In this document: positions 1 to 8,581 of the stretch, piece by piece
Position numbering within the stretch: the stretch's first letter is position 1
Layout: the number at the start of each line of letters is the position of its first letter
Source of the DNA: Thermoplasmata archaeon
GTDB lineage: Archaea; Thermoplasmatota; Thermoplasmata; Thermoplasmatales; GCA-001856825
Assembly (NCBI GenBank): GCA_021792255.1
Contig: JAJYUZ010000001.1
Span: 248,001-312,000, forward strand
Length of the DNA: 64,000 bases
Direction of reading: 5' to 3'
The notes under the pieces: generated by a model
What the model was told of the DNA's origin: nothing
Databases searched by the model: none
Seen by the model: the letters and a program-made list of their open reading frames with translations, nothing else
Position numbers and translations under genes: made by a program

Positions 1-44
1 AGGACAGGTTAAGATCCCTTGGATATCTGGACTAGGTGGGTTAG

Positions 45-1433
45 ATGAAAGTAGCAGTAATTGGACTAGACTGTGCCGCTCCAGATATAATTTTCAATAA
101 GCTCAAGGCAGATCTACCGAACCTTGCTAAAATGATAAATAATGGAGTTTCGGGTAAACTGCGAAGTTGCGATCCTCCGATCACAGTCCCAGCATGGATG
201 GTTATGGCGACTGGAAGATCTCCCGGAGAGCTGGGTCTCTACGGTTTTAGGTCAAGAATGTCAAACTCTTACAATGGAATAAAGATACCAACTTCACAAG
301 ACATCAAGTTTGATAAAGTGTGGGACATACTTGGCAAGAGGAACAAAAAAAGCATTATTGTCGCTGTTCCACCATCTTATCCTCCACGACCCTTACCGGG
401 CTTGATGGTTTCAGATTTTCTGACCCCTGATAAAGACAAGGAGTTCACCTACCCTCCTGGGTTGAAGAACGAGATTCTTAGAGACTTCCCGGATTACCAA
501 TTTGATGTAAAATTCAGGAAACCAGAGAAGAAAAAGATCATCGATGAAATATATAAGATGACAGACACGAGATTTAGGATGACAGAGAAGATGTTGAAGG
601 AAAAAGAATGGGACTTCTTCTTCATGGTCGAAATAGGAATAGACAGAATCCATCACTCTTTTTGGAGATACATTGATGAAGGGAGCCACCTCTACGAAAA
701 TGACAAAGAAATGAAGGACAAGTTCATTTCTTACTTCAAGATGGTCGATTCCCATATCGGCAAGATGCTGGAAGAATTTGATGATGACACAGTAGTGCTG
801 GTTGTTTCTGATCACGGCGCAAAGCGCATGAAAGGGGCGTTTGCAATAAATCAGTGGCTCATCAAAGAAGGATATCTCAAGCTCAAAGGTGGTACAATAA
901 GTCAGGGAGCTTCCCTAGAAGACTTGGAGGTTGACTGGGCACACTCTAAGGCATGGGCCTGGGGAGGTTATTATGCGAGAGTCTTCCTGAACATAAAAGG
1001 AAGGGAGCCCGAAGGGGTAATCGAGAAAGAAAATGTGAGGAAAGAATTGGATCTTTTAAAGGAAAAACTGGGATCTATACGGGGGCCAAATGGAGAAGAA
1101 TGGAAGACGATAGTTTTTGAACCTGAGGAAAGATATGACGTCGTAAACGGAGACAGATCAGACCTTTTTGTTTACCTTGACGACCTAAGCTGGAGGGCAG
1201 CCGGTACTCTCGGGTACGGTACAGACTTCCTGCTTGAAAACGATACCGGACCAGATGACGCAGTCCACGACTACGACGGAATTTACATAATGTATAGGAA
1301 GAACAGGAAGATTGGCAAGGTCATAGACTCTAGCATTTTTCAGATTGCTCCAACGATTCTGGAAATATATAGAGTCAGGAAAACTTACGGAATAAAGGGC
1401 AAACCTTTGGAAGGTGTGGAATATGTCGAGTGA
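45..1433 (+). CDS. Alkaline phosphatase superfamily protein (type I phosphodiesterase/nucleotide pyrophosphatase-like)
   Basis: A 462-residue soluble protein with the metal-site pattern of the nucleotide pyrophosphatase/phosphodiesterase branch. The first Asp is in GLDCAAPD near the N-terminus. A Thr nucleophile is likely in ITVPAW (about residue 49). A distal Asp/His pair sits in GIDRIHHSFW, SDHG follows near residue 258, and a late His is in VHDYDG. There is no signal peptide, so it probably works in the cytoplasm. The start follows an AGGTGGG ribosome site. Its 3' end overlaps the APS kinase gene by 11 bases, so the two are translationally coupled, which suggests a sulfo- or phospho-nucleotide related role. 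It is a distant paralogue of the protein at 17964-19376. The substrate is unknown. Confidence 0.8.
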   Translation: MKVAVIGLDCAAPDIIFNKLKADLPNLAKMINNGVSGKLRSCDPPITVPAWMVMATGRSPGELGLYGFRSRMSNSYNGIKIPTSQDIKFDKVWDILGKRNKKSIIVAVPPSYPPRPLPGLMVSDFLTPDKDKEFTYPPGLKNEILRDFPDYQFDVKFRKPEKKKIIDEIYKMTDTRFRMTEKMLKEKEWDFFFMVEIGIDRIHHSFWRYIDEGSHLYENDKEMKDKFISYFKMVDSHIGKMLEEFDDDTVVLVVSDHGAKRMKGAFAINQWLIKEGYLKLKGGTISQGASLEDLEVDWAHSKAWAWGGYYARVFLNIKGREPEGVIEKENVRKELDLLKEKLGSIRGPNGEEWKTIVFEPEERYDVVNGDRSDLFVYLDDLSWRAAGTLGYGTDFLLENDTGPDDAVHDYDGIYIMYRKNRKIGKVIDSSIFQIAPTILEIYRVRKTYGIKGKPLEGVEYVE

Positions 1434-1959
1434 AAAAGGATTCGTACTATGGTTCACTGGCCTGCCTGGAGCAGGCAAGACCACATTAGCAGAAAGAATT
1501 AAAACGATCTTCACGGAGAAAGGGATGAAGGTCGAAATTCTGGACGGGGATGAAATAAGAAAGGGCCTGTCACGTGATCTTGGCTTCTCAAAAGAGGACA
1601 GGGAAAAACACAACGAAAGAGTGATTTTTGTTGCAAAGCTGCTCTCTAGAAATGGAGTTGTGACTCTGGTACCACTTATATCTCCATACAGAGAAGTCAG
1701 GGCTGAGGCCAGGAAGGAGATTTCGGATTTCGTGGAGGTATATGTTCGCTGTCCACTTGACGTTCTGATCAAGAGAGATCCAAAGGGACTTTACAAAAAA
1801 GCACTCGCTGGAGAAATAAACAATCTTACTGGATTGCAGGACCCATATGAGGAACCTATCTCACCCGAAATGATAATAGATTCCAATACTGAGACTGTCG
1901 AGGAGAGTGTAAGTTCGATAATGAGTTACCTAAAATCCAGGGGTCTGACCAATCACTAG
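1423..1959 (+). CDS. cysC: Adenylylsulfate (APS) kinase
   Basis: This enzyme phosphorylates adenosine 5'-phosphosulfate to PAPS, the donor for sulfation. The protein has 178 residues, the usual APS kinase size. It has a Walker A P-loop GLPGAGKTT close to the N-terminus, the DGDEIRKGL segment, and the family segment RDPKGLYKKA followed by LTGLQDPYE. I chose ATG 1423 rather than the in-frame GTG at 1414, because GGTG at 1413-1416 then sits six bases before it as a ribosome site and the family N-terminus fits. No sulfurylase or PAPS reductase is nearby, so the coupling to the upstream phosphodiesterase suggests sulfation or nucleotide turnover rather than assimilation. That role is inferred. Confidence 0.9.
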   Translation: MSSEKGFVLWFTGLPGAGKTTLAERIKTIFTEKGMKVEILDGDEIRKGLSRDLGFSKEDREKHNERVIFVAKLLSRNGVVTLVPLISPYREVRAEARKEISDFVEVYVRCPLDVLIKRDPKGLYKKALAGEINNLTGLQDPYEEPISPEMIIDSNTETVEESVSSIMSYLKSRGLTNH

Positions 1960-2223
1960 ACCAATTATGATTTATCTGAGCGGCCAGAATTCAAGTTTTA
2001 TTCAATAGACACCATAATAAGTCTTCGATATATTGGTGTGGCAAGGGGCATAAGCTGTTCTTAATAAATCAAGGTTCAAGACGATCCCTCCTCACTCAAG
2101 TGATTTTAGTAGACCTTCTTCGGCCCCAATAGTATAAGCCTATGAGAAAAATGTCTTTTAATGCTCGATAATCACGAAAAAAATTCCAGGAATTCAGCAA
2201 CTATATAGACAATATTCATTAAC

Positions 2224-2238
2224 TTATAATTTATTATA
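2224..2238 (+). promoter_or_regulatory. TATA box for the cupredoxin-like gene
   Basis: An AT-only block, TTATAATTTATTATA, ends 12 bases before the ATG at 2251. The centre is about 20 bases upstream, so transcription probably starts at or very near the start codon (leaderless). The rest of the spacer from 1960 shows no gene or RNA that I recognise. Confidence 0.5.
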
Positions 2239-2250
2239 CAATGTAATGTC

Positions 2251-2847
2251 ATGAAAACCGGAAGAGAGACTGAATGGGTAAGGGTAACAGTCGTGATACT
2301 CATCATAATGATCGCAGCACTTTTCTCAGGCTTGGCGTACTCAAACTCAAGAACATACAGTCTGACTCTTGTTGTAGCCCCGGTTGCATCAGGAGGTTAC
2401 GCGGGTAATCAATTCGCTTTTTATGTTCTCGTCAACGGTAAATTAAGCAACTCTTCAGACATCGTTCTACCTTCGAATACGCTCATCAAGATTACCATAT
2501 TCGAACACGCCACGGACCTCTCGCCACCATTTGTAGATTCTGCACACGACGTTTTGGGTACACAGTTCAACAGAATGATGCTCTTCAGTAACGTCATAGG
2601 ACCAACTTCGCTAAATAAAGTACCAGATCTTTCAAGCGGTAGATATGTGATGCAGGTGAGTCCTAATGACCTTTCCGATACGTTCTCGATAAGCAATGGA
2701 GTCAACATCCCGGTCCCACCGTCATCAGTCGTAATAGCTTACATAACGTTCAATTCGCCGGGAACTTATAGCTGGGGAGACATGTGTAACTGCGGACCAT
2801 CGATGGACGTTCAAGGAGAAATGTACGGAAATCTGACTGTCGTATAA
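2251..2847 (+). CDS. Secreted or membrane-anchored cupredoxin-like protein
   Basis: This 198-residue protein has one N-terminal hydrophobic segment (about residues 11-30), a signal peptide or anchor, and a beta-rich domain outside. The body resembles archaeal cupredoxin-type domains: an Asn/Ser-rich N-part, a DTFSIS strand, then SPGTYSWGDMCNCG and a final QGEMYGNLTVV. Cys and Met are where copper ligands would be expected. The usual His of the HTF-type strand appears to be Asp, so copper binding may be weakened or lost. No electron-transport genes lie beside it. The cupredoxin assignment rests on pattern memory and is moderate. Confidence 0.5.
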   Translation: MKTGRETEWVRVTVVILIIMIAALFSGLAYSNSRTYSLTLVVAPVASGGYAGNQFAFYVLVNGKLSNSSDIVLPSNTLIKITIFEHATDLSPPFVDSAHDVLGTQFNRMMLFSNVIGPTSLNKVPDLSSGRYVMQVSPNDLSDTFSISNGVNIPVPPSSVVIAYITFNSPGTYSWGDMCNCGPSMDVQGEMYGNLTVV

Positions 2848-3039
2848 AATCGAGGAAATGATCAGGATCATTGATGATGGACTAGTGGATATTATGAAGA
2901 CTCTCCGGAAAACATCCTCCCGTGTAAACTTGAGGCTCACTATAGCTATGAACGTATGGCTTGTACTGTGACCGACAATGGGAAACAGAATGTGTGTGAA
3001 GAAAAGAAAATTCCATTCAATTTTAAATTACTTCTAAAC

Positions 3040-4053
3040 TTACTCCCTTTTCTCGTTATTTTGTAACTTTCTTCCACCCGTTGCCTTAATTATTCTATTC
3101 ATTATTGCCAGTCCGATTCCTTTCTCTTCAAAACCTTCAATGACTCCCCTCGAATACCTACTTTTATCAAGCTTCCTGAATGAAGGGAAGAGATTTTTGG
3201 CTACTTCGTAGAGGTCTTTCCTTGAACCCAGAACTATGGACTCAGAATTGATTTTTTTGGCCGTCTCTGCGCTTCCTATAAAGAGGGCATCGCCTCGCTT
3301 GCACTCTTCAAGAATTGTCTCTTCACTTATTCCAAGATAGAGCTCCTTTTCCGGGGCATAGTGTCTGTATTTCATACCGGGAGAAATCGGAGTATCGGAT
3401 GAAACTCCTGAAATCTTGACCTTCATTTTGAATATTTCCTTAAGGTCCTCAGCTGAGAATGCCCCTGGCCGAAGGATCATTATCTCACCGTCCTTGAATA
3501 TTACGACTGTGGATTCGACTCCAAAATATGCAGGCCCTCCATCTAGAATCAGACTCACCTTCGTCCCCAGGTCCTCAAAAACTTCGGATGCGAAGACTGG
3601 ACTAGGTCGTCCCGACTTGTTGGCACTGGGGGCAGCTATGGGTCTTCCGCTCTCCCTGATAAGCTCTTGAGGAATCCGGTGGGCCGGCATCCTGACCGCA
3701 ATGGTGTCCAGTCCTGCGGTCGGAACGATCCCTACGTTTTTCTTTTCAAGGACCACTGTGAGTGGGCCAGGCCATACCCGCTCGAATCCCTCCCTAATCT
3801 TGCCACGAAGCCCCTGAGCTACCGACTCCAGCTGTTCAAAATCATTTATATGGACTATTATGGGATTGTCTTGTTGCCTCCCTTTGATTGAGAATATTTT
3901 CTTGCACGCTTCATCATCTAGAGCATTTGCGCCGAGCCCGTAAACCGTTTCCGTAGGAAATGCAACAGTTCCACCCCTCCTGATTATTTCTGCAGCTTCT
4001 CTTATTCTTTCTCGGTCTGGGGAAATGGGATCAATCCTACGGATATTTTCCAC
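3040..4053 (-). CDS. sua5: Threonylcarbamoyl-AMP synthase, Sua5/YrdC family
   Basis: This enzyme makes threonylcarbamoyl-AMP from Thr, bicarbonate and ATP for t6A37 of ANN-decoding tRNAs. The 337 residues match the long Sua5 form. A YrdC domain comes first (GGTVAFPTETVYGLGANA at about 29-46, SIKGR near residue 55, APSANKSGRPSP). A linker with SPGMKYRHYAPEKELYL follows, then a C-terminal Sua5 domain. The start is GTG. It lies 36 bases downstream of a membrane protein gene and is probably the last gene of a minus-strand unit of nitrilase, membrane protein and Sua5. Confidence 0.93.
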   Translation of the reverse strand: MENIRRIDPISPDRERIREAAEIIRRGGTVAFPTETVYGLGANALDDEACKKIFSIKGRQQDNPIIVHINDFEQLESVAQGLRGKIREGFERVWPGPLTVVLEKKNVGIVPTAGLDTIAVRMPAHRIPQELIRESGRPIAAPSANKSGRPSPVFASEVFEDLGTKVSLILDGGPAYFGVESTVVIFKDGEIMILRPGAFSAEDLKEIFKMKVKISGVSSDTPISPGMKYRHYAPEKELYLGISEETILEECKRGDALFIGSAETAKKINSESIVLGSRKDLYEVAKNLFPSFRKLDKSRYSRGVIEGFEEKGIGLAIMNRIIKATGGRKLQNNEKRE

Positions 4054-4089
4054 TTTAGCCTCATGGCCTGCGTGAGTATAAGGATAGAG

Positions 4090-5649
4090 TCAGAAGTGGT
4101 CCTCTTTCTTGAGAAATAAGTTAAGAGAAAAGTAAGAAACTATGATATCGAGGATTATGGTAAGCGCGTACCCTTTCACATAATAAGAAATATTGAAGGC
4201 TATTACGTACCTTGCAGACGCAAAGACAAGAGCGTTAATTATAATGATTGGAAGCCCTATGGCAAAACTCTTCAGGAATATCCATCTGCCCCCGATTCCC
4301 TCCTGCGAAAGGGAGTAAACTTCTTTCGGAATTGCGTGGATCAGATACGCGCCACCAGCGAATAAGACCGCCGTCAGAATGATCGCAAAGTATGGATAAT
4401 TCAATAGCAGGTACGAAACTAGGGTTCTGTTTGCGAATGATATGATCACGATCAGTATGCCGTAGTAAATCATCCCTATACTGAGTACGCTTAACACTTT
4501 TGAAAAGAAGTACTGACGTCTGGAGATGGGGAGCGCGGAGAGATGCCACGCAGCTTTCCCCTCGAGTCCGATAAGCAGGATCAAATCAATAAGGAATACC
4601 AGAGAGACATAGGGAATGTAGAAAAATGACTGTAGAGAGCTAGAAGAAGTCGAAAGCAATTCGGGGATGATCGGCAGGATAAAGGTGATGGGGATCACCA
4701 TTATCATAATGGCCCCTCTCCTTCTAAACATTATTTTTAAATCCTTGTCGACAAGGGATGTGACTGGTCTTTTTAGCTTGAGTGTCGGACTTTTTTTGTG
4801 ATTTCGCGACACATCTGCGAACGTTTCCATCCTCTCTGAGAAACTCCTCCTGTGAAGGTACAAGTACGACGGATATACAATAGCAAACGTCCCTACGAAG
4901 GCTCCAAAAGGATAGACAGAAAGAGTCGAAATGTACTGCGATGTAACAGGAATGAAGTAATACAGGAACTGAGGAATCCTGATAAAAGTCTGAAAGGACG
5001 GGTTTGTTCCGACTTCAATTGCAAGTATGAAAACGACAAATATCAGAACCTGAAATACTTGACCAAGGTACAGCCTCTTAGTTTTCCTGTTGGTGTTCGT
5101 CTTGACAAATGTGACTCCAACAAGGAGTGAGATAAGCCTTGCAAAGTAGATGAATAGGACCGTGTACATTGTGAATATGACTATAGGAAGTGGATTCCTG
5201 GTCTCCACAGAAATGATTATCCCCGCAGGAATAGTAACGAAGGGGAGGTAGAACTCGTTGTACAAAAACAGTGAAATTGGGACCACTCTTCTTTCCACTT
5301 TCAGCGGAAGCTGCTTAAGGGGTGTCAGAAGTTTCATATCCCACACTCCTCTGTAAAATTGAGTATCACTCATTATGGCAAGAATCAAGAGCAACAAAAA
5401 CAGAATGAAACTGTCGCTGGACATTCCGGATTTTGTGGATATGCTCCCAATCCCAAACGACACTGAGATTATTCCATAAATGAATGTATTAACGTAAAGA
5501 GAGGAACGTACATTGTTGGTAAGATATCTCTTCGCATGAGTCACAGACTGCTTGTCATTCTTCTGAAATCTGGGGGTGTTCTTGAGGAATTGATACTTGA
5601 GCTCCGTGTTTAGGACCTTTGCAAGAAATAAATCACTTCGCAGAGTCAT
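4090..5649 (-). CDS. Polytopic membrane protein, ABC-2-type permease-like
   Basis: A 519-residue protein with about eleven to twelve hydrophobic segments spread over its length, and a basic, polar N-terminal 50 residues. The layout, with paired blocks of segments and a central charged loop near residues 275-300, resembles permease subunits of ABC-2 exporters, but no ATP-binding subunit is coded nearby. ATG 5649 lies inside the end of the nitrilase gene (17-base overlap), so it is likely translated by coupling. The substrate is unknown and the ABC-2 call is tentative. Confidence 0.6.
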   Translation of the reverse strand: MTLRSDLFLAKVLNTELKYQFLKNTPRFQKNDKQSVTHAKRYLTNNVRSSLYVNTFIYGIISVSFGIGSISTKSGMSSDSFILFLLLLILAIMSDTQFYRGVWDMKLLTPLKQLPLKVERRVVPISLFLYNEFYLPFVTIPAGIIISVETRNPLPIVIFTMYTVLFIYFARLISLLVGVTFVKTNTNRKTKRLYLGQVFQVLIFVVFILAIEVGTNPSFQTFIRIPQFLYYFIPVTSQYISTLSVYPFGAFVGTFAIVYPSYLYLHRRSFSERMETFADVSRNHKKSPTLKLKRPVTSLVDKDLKIMFRRRGAIMIMVIPITFILPIIPELLSTSSSSLQSFFYIPYVSLVFLIDLILLIGLEGKAAWHLSALPISRRQYFFSKVLSVLSIGMIYYGILIVIISFANRTLVSYLLLNYPYFAIILTAVLFAGGAYLIHAIPKEVYSLSQEGIGGRWIFLKSFAIGLPIIIINALVFASARYVIAFNISYYVKGYALTIILDIIVSYFSLNLFLKKEDHF

Positions 5650-6382
5650 CTAGTACCTCGCTAAGCACTCTTCTCTTCCTTCTACTAAGCTCTAGTACGG
5701 TCGAATCTATTCTTGCAGTACCAGAGTCTTCGTTGAATTTCTTTAATTTCAGTATCTCTTTACCATCAGGGTCCACCACCCTACTGCCTCCCCAAAATAC
5801 CTGGTTTCGTTGGAGGCCGGCAATGTTCACATAAACTAGATACGATTGATACCCGACTGCCTTGGCTGGGAAGACCTTCTCAAAAAACGGATAGGAAGTA
5901 AAGGGAGAAGCAGATATGTTGATTAGTGCATCAATACCCTTTTCTGTCGAATCTTCGAAGAACAGATCGTAACAGATTTCAATTCCTAACTTGAATCCAT
6001 TGAATTCGACGGTAAGGGGTCTGTCTCCCCTCCTAAAATATCTCATCTCCTCGAATGGTCCAAAGTTTGGTAAGTGTTTCTTTTTGTAATAGTCGACGGA
6101 ATCCTTCACGACTACAACAGCAGAGTTGTAAAGGAATCTGTCTCTGAGAGGAGCACCGAAAATAACCATTCTTTCTCCGATTCTGTCCTGAACGTCTTGA
6201 ACGAACTCTCGACTCAAGGAGAATAAGTTCACATTGTCTCTGATAAGATATCCCGAATAGAACATCTCTGGAAATATCACAAGGTCAAAATCTTCATTTA
6301 GAGTCTGCTTAATGAGCCTTTCATTTGTCTCTTTGCCCTTGACTGGATTTAACTGCTTGAGAAGGACATCCAAAATCGCCAT
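5633..6382 (-). CDS. Carbon-nitrogen hydrolase (nitrilase superfamily)
   Basis: A 249-residue hydrolase of the nitrilase/amidase superfamily. The Glu-Lys-Cys triad is visible: Glu in FPEMFYSGY (about residue 39), Lys in KKKHLPNFGPF (about 102), and Cys in GIEICYDLFF (about 137). This family cleaves amides or nitriles, and the members include omega-amidase and NAD synthetase glutaminase types. No synthetase domain is fused, so the substrate stays open. It is the first gene of a minus-strand unit and its stop lies inside the next gene. Confidence 0.85.
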   Translation of the reverse strand: MAILDVLLKQLNPVKGKETNERLIKQTLNEDFDLVIFPEMFYSGYLIRDNVNLFSLSREFVQDVQDRIGERMVIFGAPLRDRFLYNSAVVVVKDSVDYYKKKHLPNFGPFEEMRYFRRGDRPLTVEFNGFKLGIEICYDLFFEDSTEKGIDALINISASPFTSYPFFEKVFPAKAVGYQSYLVYVNIAGLQRNQVFWGGSRVVDPDGKEILKLKKFNEDSGTARIDSTVLELSRRKRRVLSEVLDDSAK

Positions 6383-6479
6383 TTTAGATTGTAATGAGTT
6401 CTGTTGATATGTATTTTCCTTTTGCTAGTTTCCAGAAAATCCAGAGCGAACGATATGAGAAGAGTAAAAATAAAAATAA

Positions 6480-7241
6480 TTATAGAGGTCTTGAGACCTC
6501 TGTTTCCACTGGATCGACTTCAATATTTATAGTGAGAACCTGTTCTGTTAGCTCTTCAGCAAGAGTCTCCTCTACAATCCTGTTGAAGTAGTCATTGTAC
6601 TTGCCATATAGGGTGTCGTAGAGCTTTAGTTGACTCACTATGATCGCCTCCATGTCTTCCTTGATTCTCATGTTTATTTCTCCTATCGATTCGAATTCGT
6701 TGTTGTCATAAACCTCAACGTGATCCGTCTCTTTCCTTATCTGAGCAAGCGCCCTGTCCGCGACTTCCTTTCTGTTGTCTTCAAATTCAAAAGGTCTCAC
6801 TGCAAATACCTTGAATGGGGTATTTTCACGCTTTAACAGTTTCACCATTTCGACTGCGCCTCCCGATCCTGTACCGCCTCCAAGAGTCGTGACTACGAGT
6901 ACCAAGTCAGTCCTTCGGAGAACCTGAACATCGATGAATGCGGAGTCTTCTTTGAAAGCTTTCTTTGCGACCTCCACATAACCACCAGAATCTCTGTTGT
7001 CCAGGACATATTCTGTCCCGATATTCATCGAGATGACATCGCTTCTCTTCGCGTTTGAAAGTGCGTCAGTATTAAGGCAGAACAAATTTACTTCCTTTCT
7101 CTTCTTGTTGAGCTCGGAAACTATATTGCAGCCCCCACCACCTATGCCTATGCATACGACGGAAGGTTCTAGGAATTTTTTACCACTTTTAAGACCGTTC
7201 GTCACTTTGTTTATTAAGTTAGCCCTATTCTTATCTATCAC
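6480..7241 (-). CDS. Short FtsZ/tubulin-superfamily protein
   Basis: A GTP-binding tubulin-superfamily protein, about 253 residues. It has an N-terminal nucleotide loop GIGGGGCN (about residues 32-39), NTDALSN, and the tubulin signature LGGGTGSGG (about 120-128). It then ends in a helical, acidic C-terminus and a short beta tail. The usual T7 loop with catalytic acidic residues (NLDFNDLK in the main FtsZ here) and the second domain are not recognisable, so it may bind GTP without normal polymer hydrolysis. I prefer GTG 7241, with GGTGA five bases upstream; a longer frame reaches 7295. It overlaps the RHH gene by 11 bases. It could be a filament modulator or belong to an FtsZ-like membrane-remodelling family. 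Confidence 0.8.
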   Translation of the reverse strand: MIDKNRANLINKVTNGLKSGKKFLEPSVVCIGIGGGGCNIVSELNKKRKEVNLFCLNTDALSNAKRSDVISMNIGTEYVLDNRDSGGYVEVAKKAFKEDSAFIDVQVLRRTDLVLVVTTLGGGTGSGGAVEMVKLLKRENTPFKVFAVRPFEFEDNRKEVADRALAQIRKETDHVEVYDNNEFESIGEINMRIKEDMEAIIVSQLKLYDTLYGKYNDYFNRIVEETLAEELTEQVLTINIEVDPVETEVSRPL

Positions 7242-7650
7242 TTTTTTCACCCCTCTGTCTCTCTTCTCTCTTCTCTTCGAAGGGAAGATCCTCAAAATTC
7301 AAAAGGTTCCTATCGTCAAGATACCCCCTGACTAGTTTGTTTAGCCACATTGGCAAAAAGTGTTCTTCATTGACTTTCCTTATGATGAACTCTATTGCAT
7401 CGTACCTGTCGGTGAAGAGACCCTTCATTACCATTTGATCCAGAGTATTCTGAGTTGCTTTGGAAAGCCTCACTTCAGTGTCTTCGACCGAGCGTTGCGT
7501 TTGAGGATGCTGTATGTAAGCATAGACGGCTGCACGTATGAGTTCCGATTTTGTCTTGAATCTGAGTGAAGTGCTAAGAAAGTCGTTTATTTCGTCGTCT
7601 TCTTGTGGCGTAAGACGAAGTGCAATTCTCCGGGTACTATTAGAATCCAC
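7231..7650 (-). CDS. Ribbon-helix-helix transcriptional regulator
   Basis: A 139-residue protein. The first 50 residues form a ribbon-helix-helix DNA-binding domain (RRIALRLTPQEDDEINDFL, then FKTKSELIRAAVYAYIQ). An extension of about 85 residues follows that may sense or bind a partner. The start is GTG, and an AT-rich box at about 7686-7700 lies upstream. It overlaps the short ftsZ-like gene, so both are co-expressed. In Haloferax the RHH protein CdrS is coded next to ftsZ2 and controls division genes. This pair has the same layout, although CdrS is much shorter. Its role as a division regulator is inferred. Confidence 0.8.
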   Translation of the reverse strand: MDSNSTRRIALRLTPQEDDEINDFLSTSLRFKTKSELIRAAVYAYIQHPQTQRSVEDTEVRLSKATQNTLDQMVMKGLFTDRYDAIEFIIRKVNEEHFLPMWLNKLVRGYLDDRNLLNFEDLPFEEKREERQRGEKSDR

Positions 7651-7963
7651 TTGGAACCAATCCTCTTGAAATAGTTATAGAGTTAACCCTATATAAATAT
7701 TTCTAATCATGGCATACAGTTAATTTAGTAGTTACCTAAAATAAATATTTTTAAAAATTAATCTTTTTGACGTTGTCTACACAATATTTTGGACATTTGT
7801 CATGAAAACATGTCTGCAGTTGTTCGACGCGCTCTCTATGATTTGTCATACATTCTCGTCATAATCGAATGACAAAGTTCGCCGTTTGTCAAAAGTTGTT
7901 ACCCGTTTGGCTTATGAAATTTATTCTTGTAAAAATTCTTAAAGCAGGTCTCCATTTCTCAAC
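7651..7963. promoter_or_regulatory. Divergent intergenic region with four TTTGTCA motifs
   Basis: This is a 313-base spacer between the RHH gene (minus) and aIF2-beta (plus). It holds four copies of TTTGTCA: 7796-7803, 7842-7849, 7869-7876 (reverse) and 7885-7893. The second and third are perfect 8-base inverted copies 19 bases apart, and the fourth is the near-palindrome TTTGTCAAA. An AT-rich box at about 7686-7700 serves the RHH gene and one near 7918-7925 may serve aIF2-beta. The motif cluster is a candidate operator. No open frame worth calling is present. Confidence 0.5.
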
Positions 7964-8581
7964 GTGGATGAACAGAGCTATTCAGAGCTTCTAAGGAAGG
8001 TTAAATCTTCAGTCCAGAAGAGGGAAGAAAAGAAAAGATTTCAGAGCCCTAAACCAGAGATAATTACTGAGGGTAAGCTCACGATCATAAAGAATTTCAA
8101 GGACATAGTAGACGTAATCAATAGGGACGAATCTCACGTATTCAAGTATCTAATCAAGCAATTTGGATTATCGGGTGATGTCGCCGATGGACGACTAATT
8201 TTCAAGGGCAAGCCACCTGAGGGGAGCATAGAGAAGGCGATCCAAGAGTACCTCAGGATCTACGTTCAGTGTTATGAGTGTGGGAACTATGACACCGAAA
8301 TGATTAGAGAGAATAGAAATGAAGTTATAAGGTGCAAAGCCTGCGGAGCTGAAAGACCTCTTTATGCTCACAAAGAAATAAGGTATTCTGAAGAAAAAAT
8401 AGAGGAAGGCAAGACGTACGAGCTTGAGGTCACTGATTTGAACAGGGATGGCGATGGAATTTCAAAAAAAGGAGATATCACCGTAATTATCCCAGGTGCC
8501 AAGAAGGGGCAAAAAGCAAATATCAGAATAGATAGAATTCGTAAGAATTACGCTCTTGGCATCTTGGTGAAAAAGAGTTGA
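7964..8581 (+). CDS. Translation initiation factor aIF2 subunit beta with C-terminal TRAM domain
   Basis: The beta subunit of archaeal aIF2 helps bring initiator tRNA to the small ribosomal subunit. The 205 residues hold an N-terminal helix, the aIF5/aIF2-beta core (KNFKDIVDVINRDESHVFKY, about 46-65), and a zinc ribbon with CYEC and CKAC (about 98-128). A TRAM domain (EEGKTYELEVTDLNRDGDG to the end) follows, which probably binds RNA. The start is GTG 7964; an ATG four bases on is out of frame. The stop overlaps the TTG start of the PIN gene (TTGA), giving a three-gene unit with PIN and rbkR. Confidence 0.93.
   Translation: MDEQSYSELLRKVKSSVQKREEKKRFQSPKPEIITEGKLTIIKNFKDIVDVINRDESHVFKYLIKQFGLSGDVADGRLIFKGKPPEGSIEKAIQEYLRIYVQCYECGNYDTEMIRENRNEVIRCKACGAERPLYAHKEIRYSEEKIEEGKTYELEVTDLNRDGDGISKKGDITVIIPGAKKGQKANIRIDRIRKNYALGILVKKS

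Noticed and set aside
1960..2250. Possible tRNA or small RNA (a GGTTCAAGACGATCC stretch near 2080)
   Set aside because: No acceptor, D or anticodon stems can be folded around it.
2858..2971. A 37-codon ORF after the cupredoxin-like gene
   Set aside because: A weak GAGG lies before it, but the peptide has no recognisable pattern and the spacer between converging genes is a poor place for a gene.
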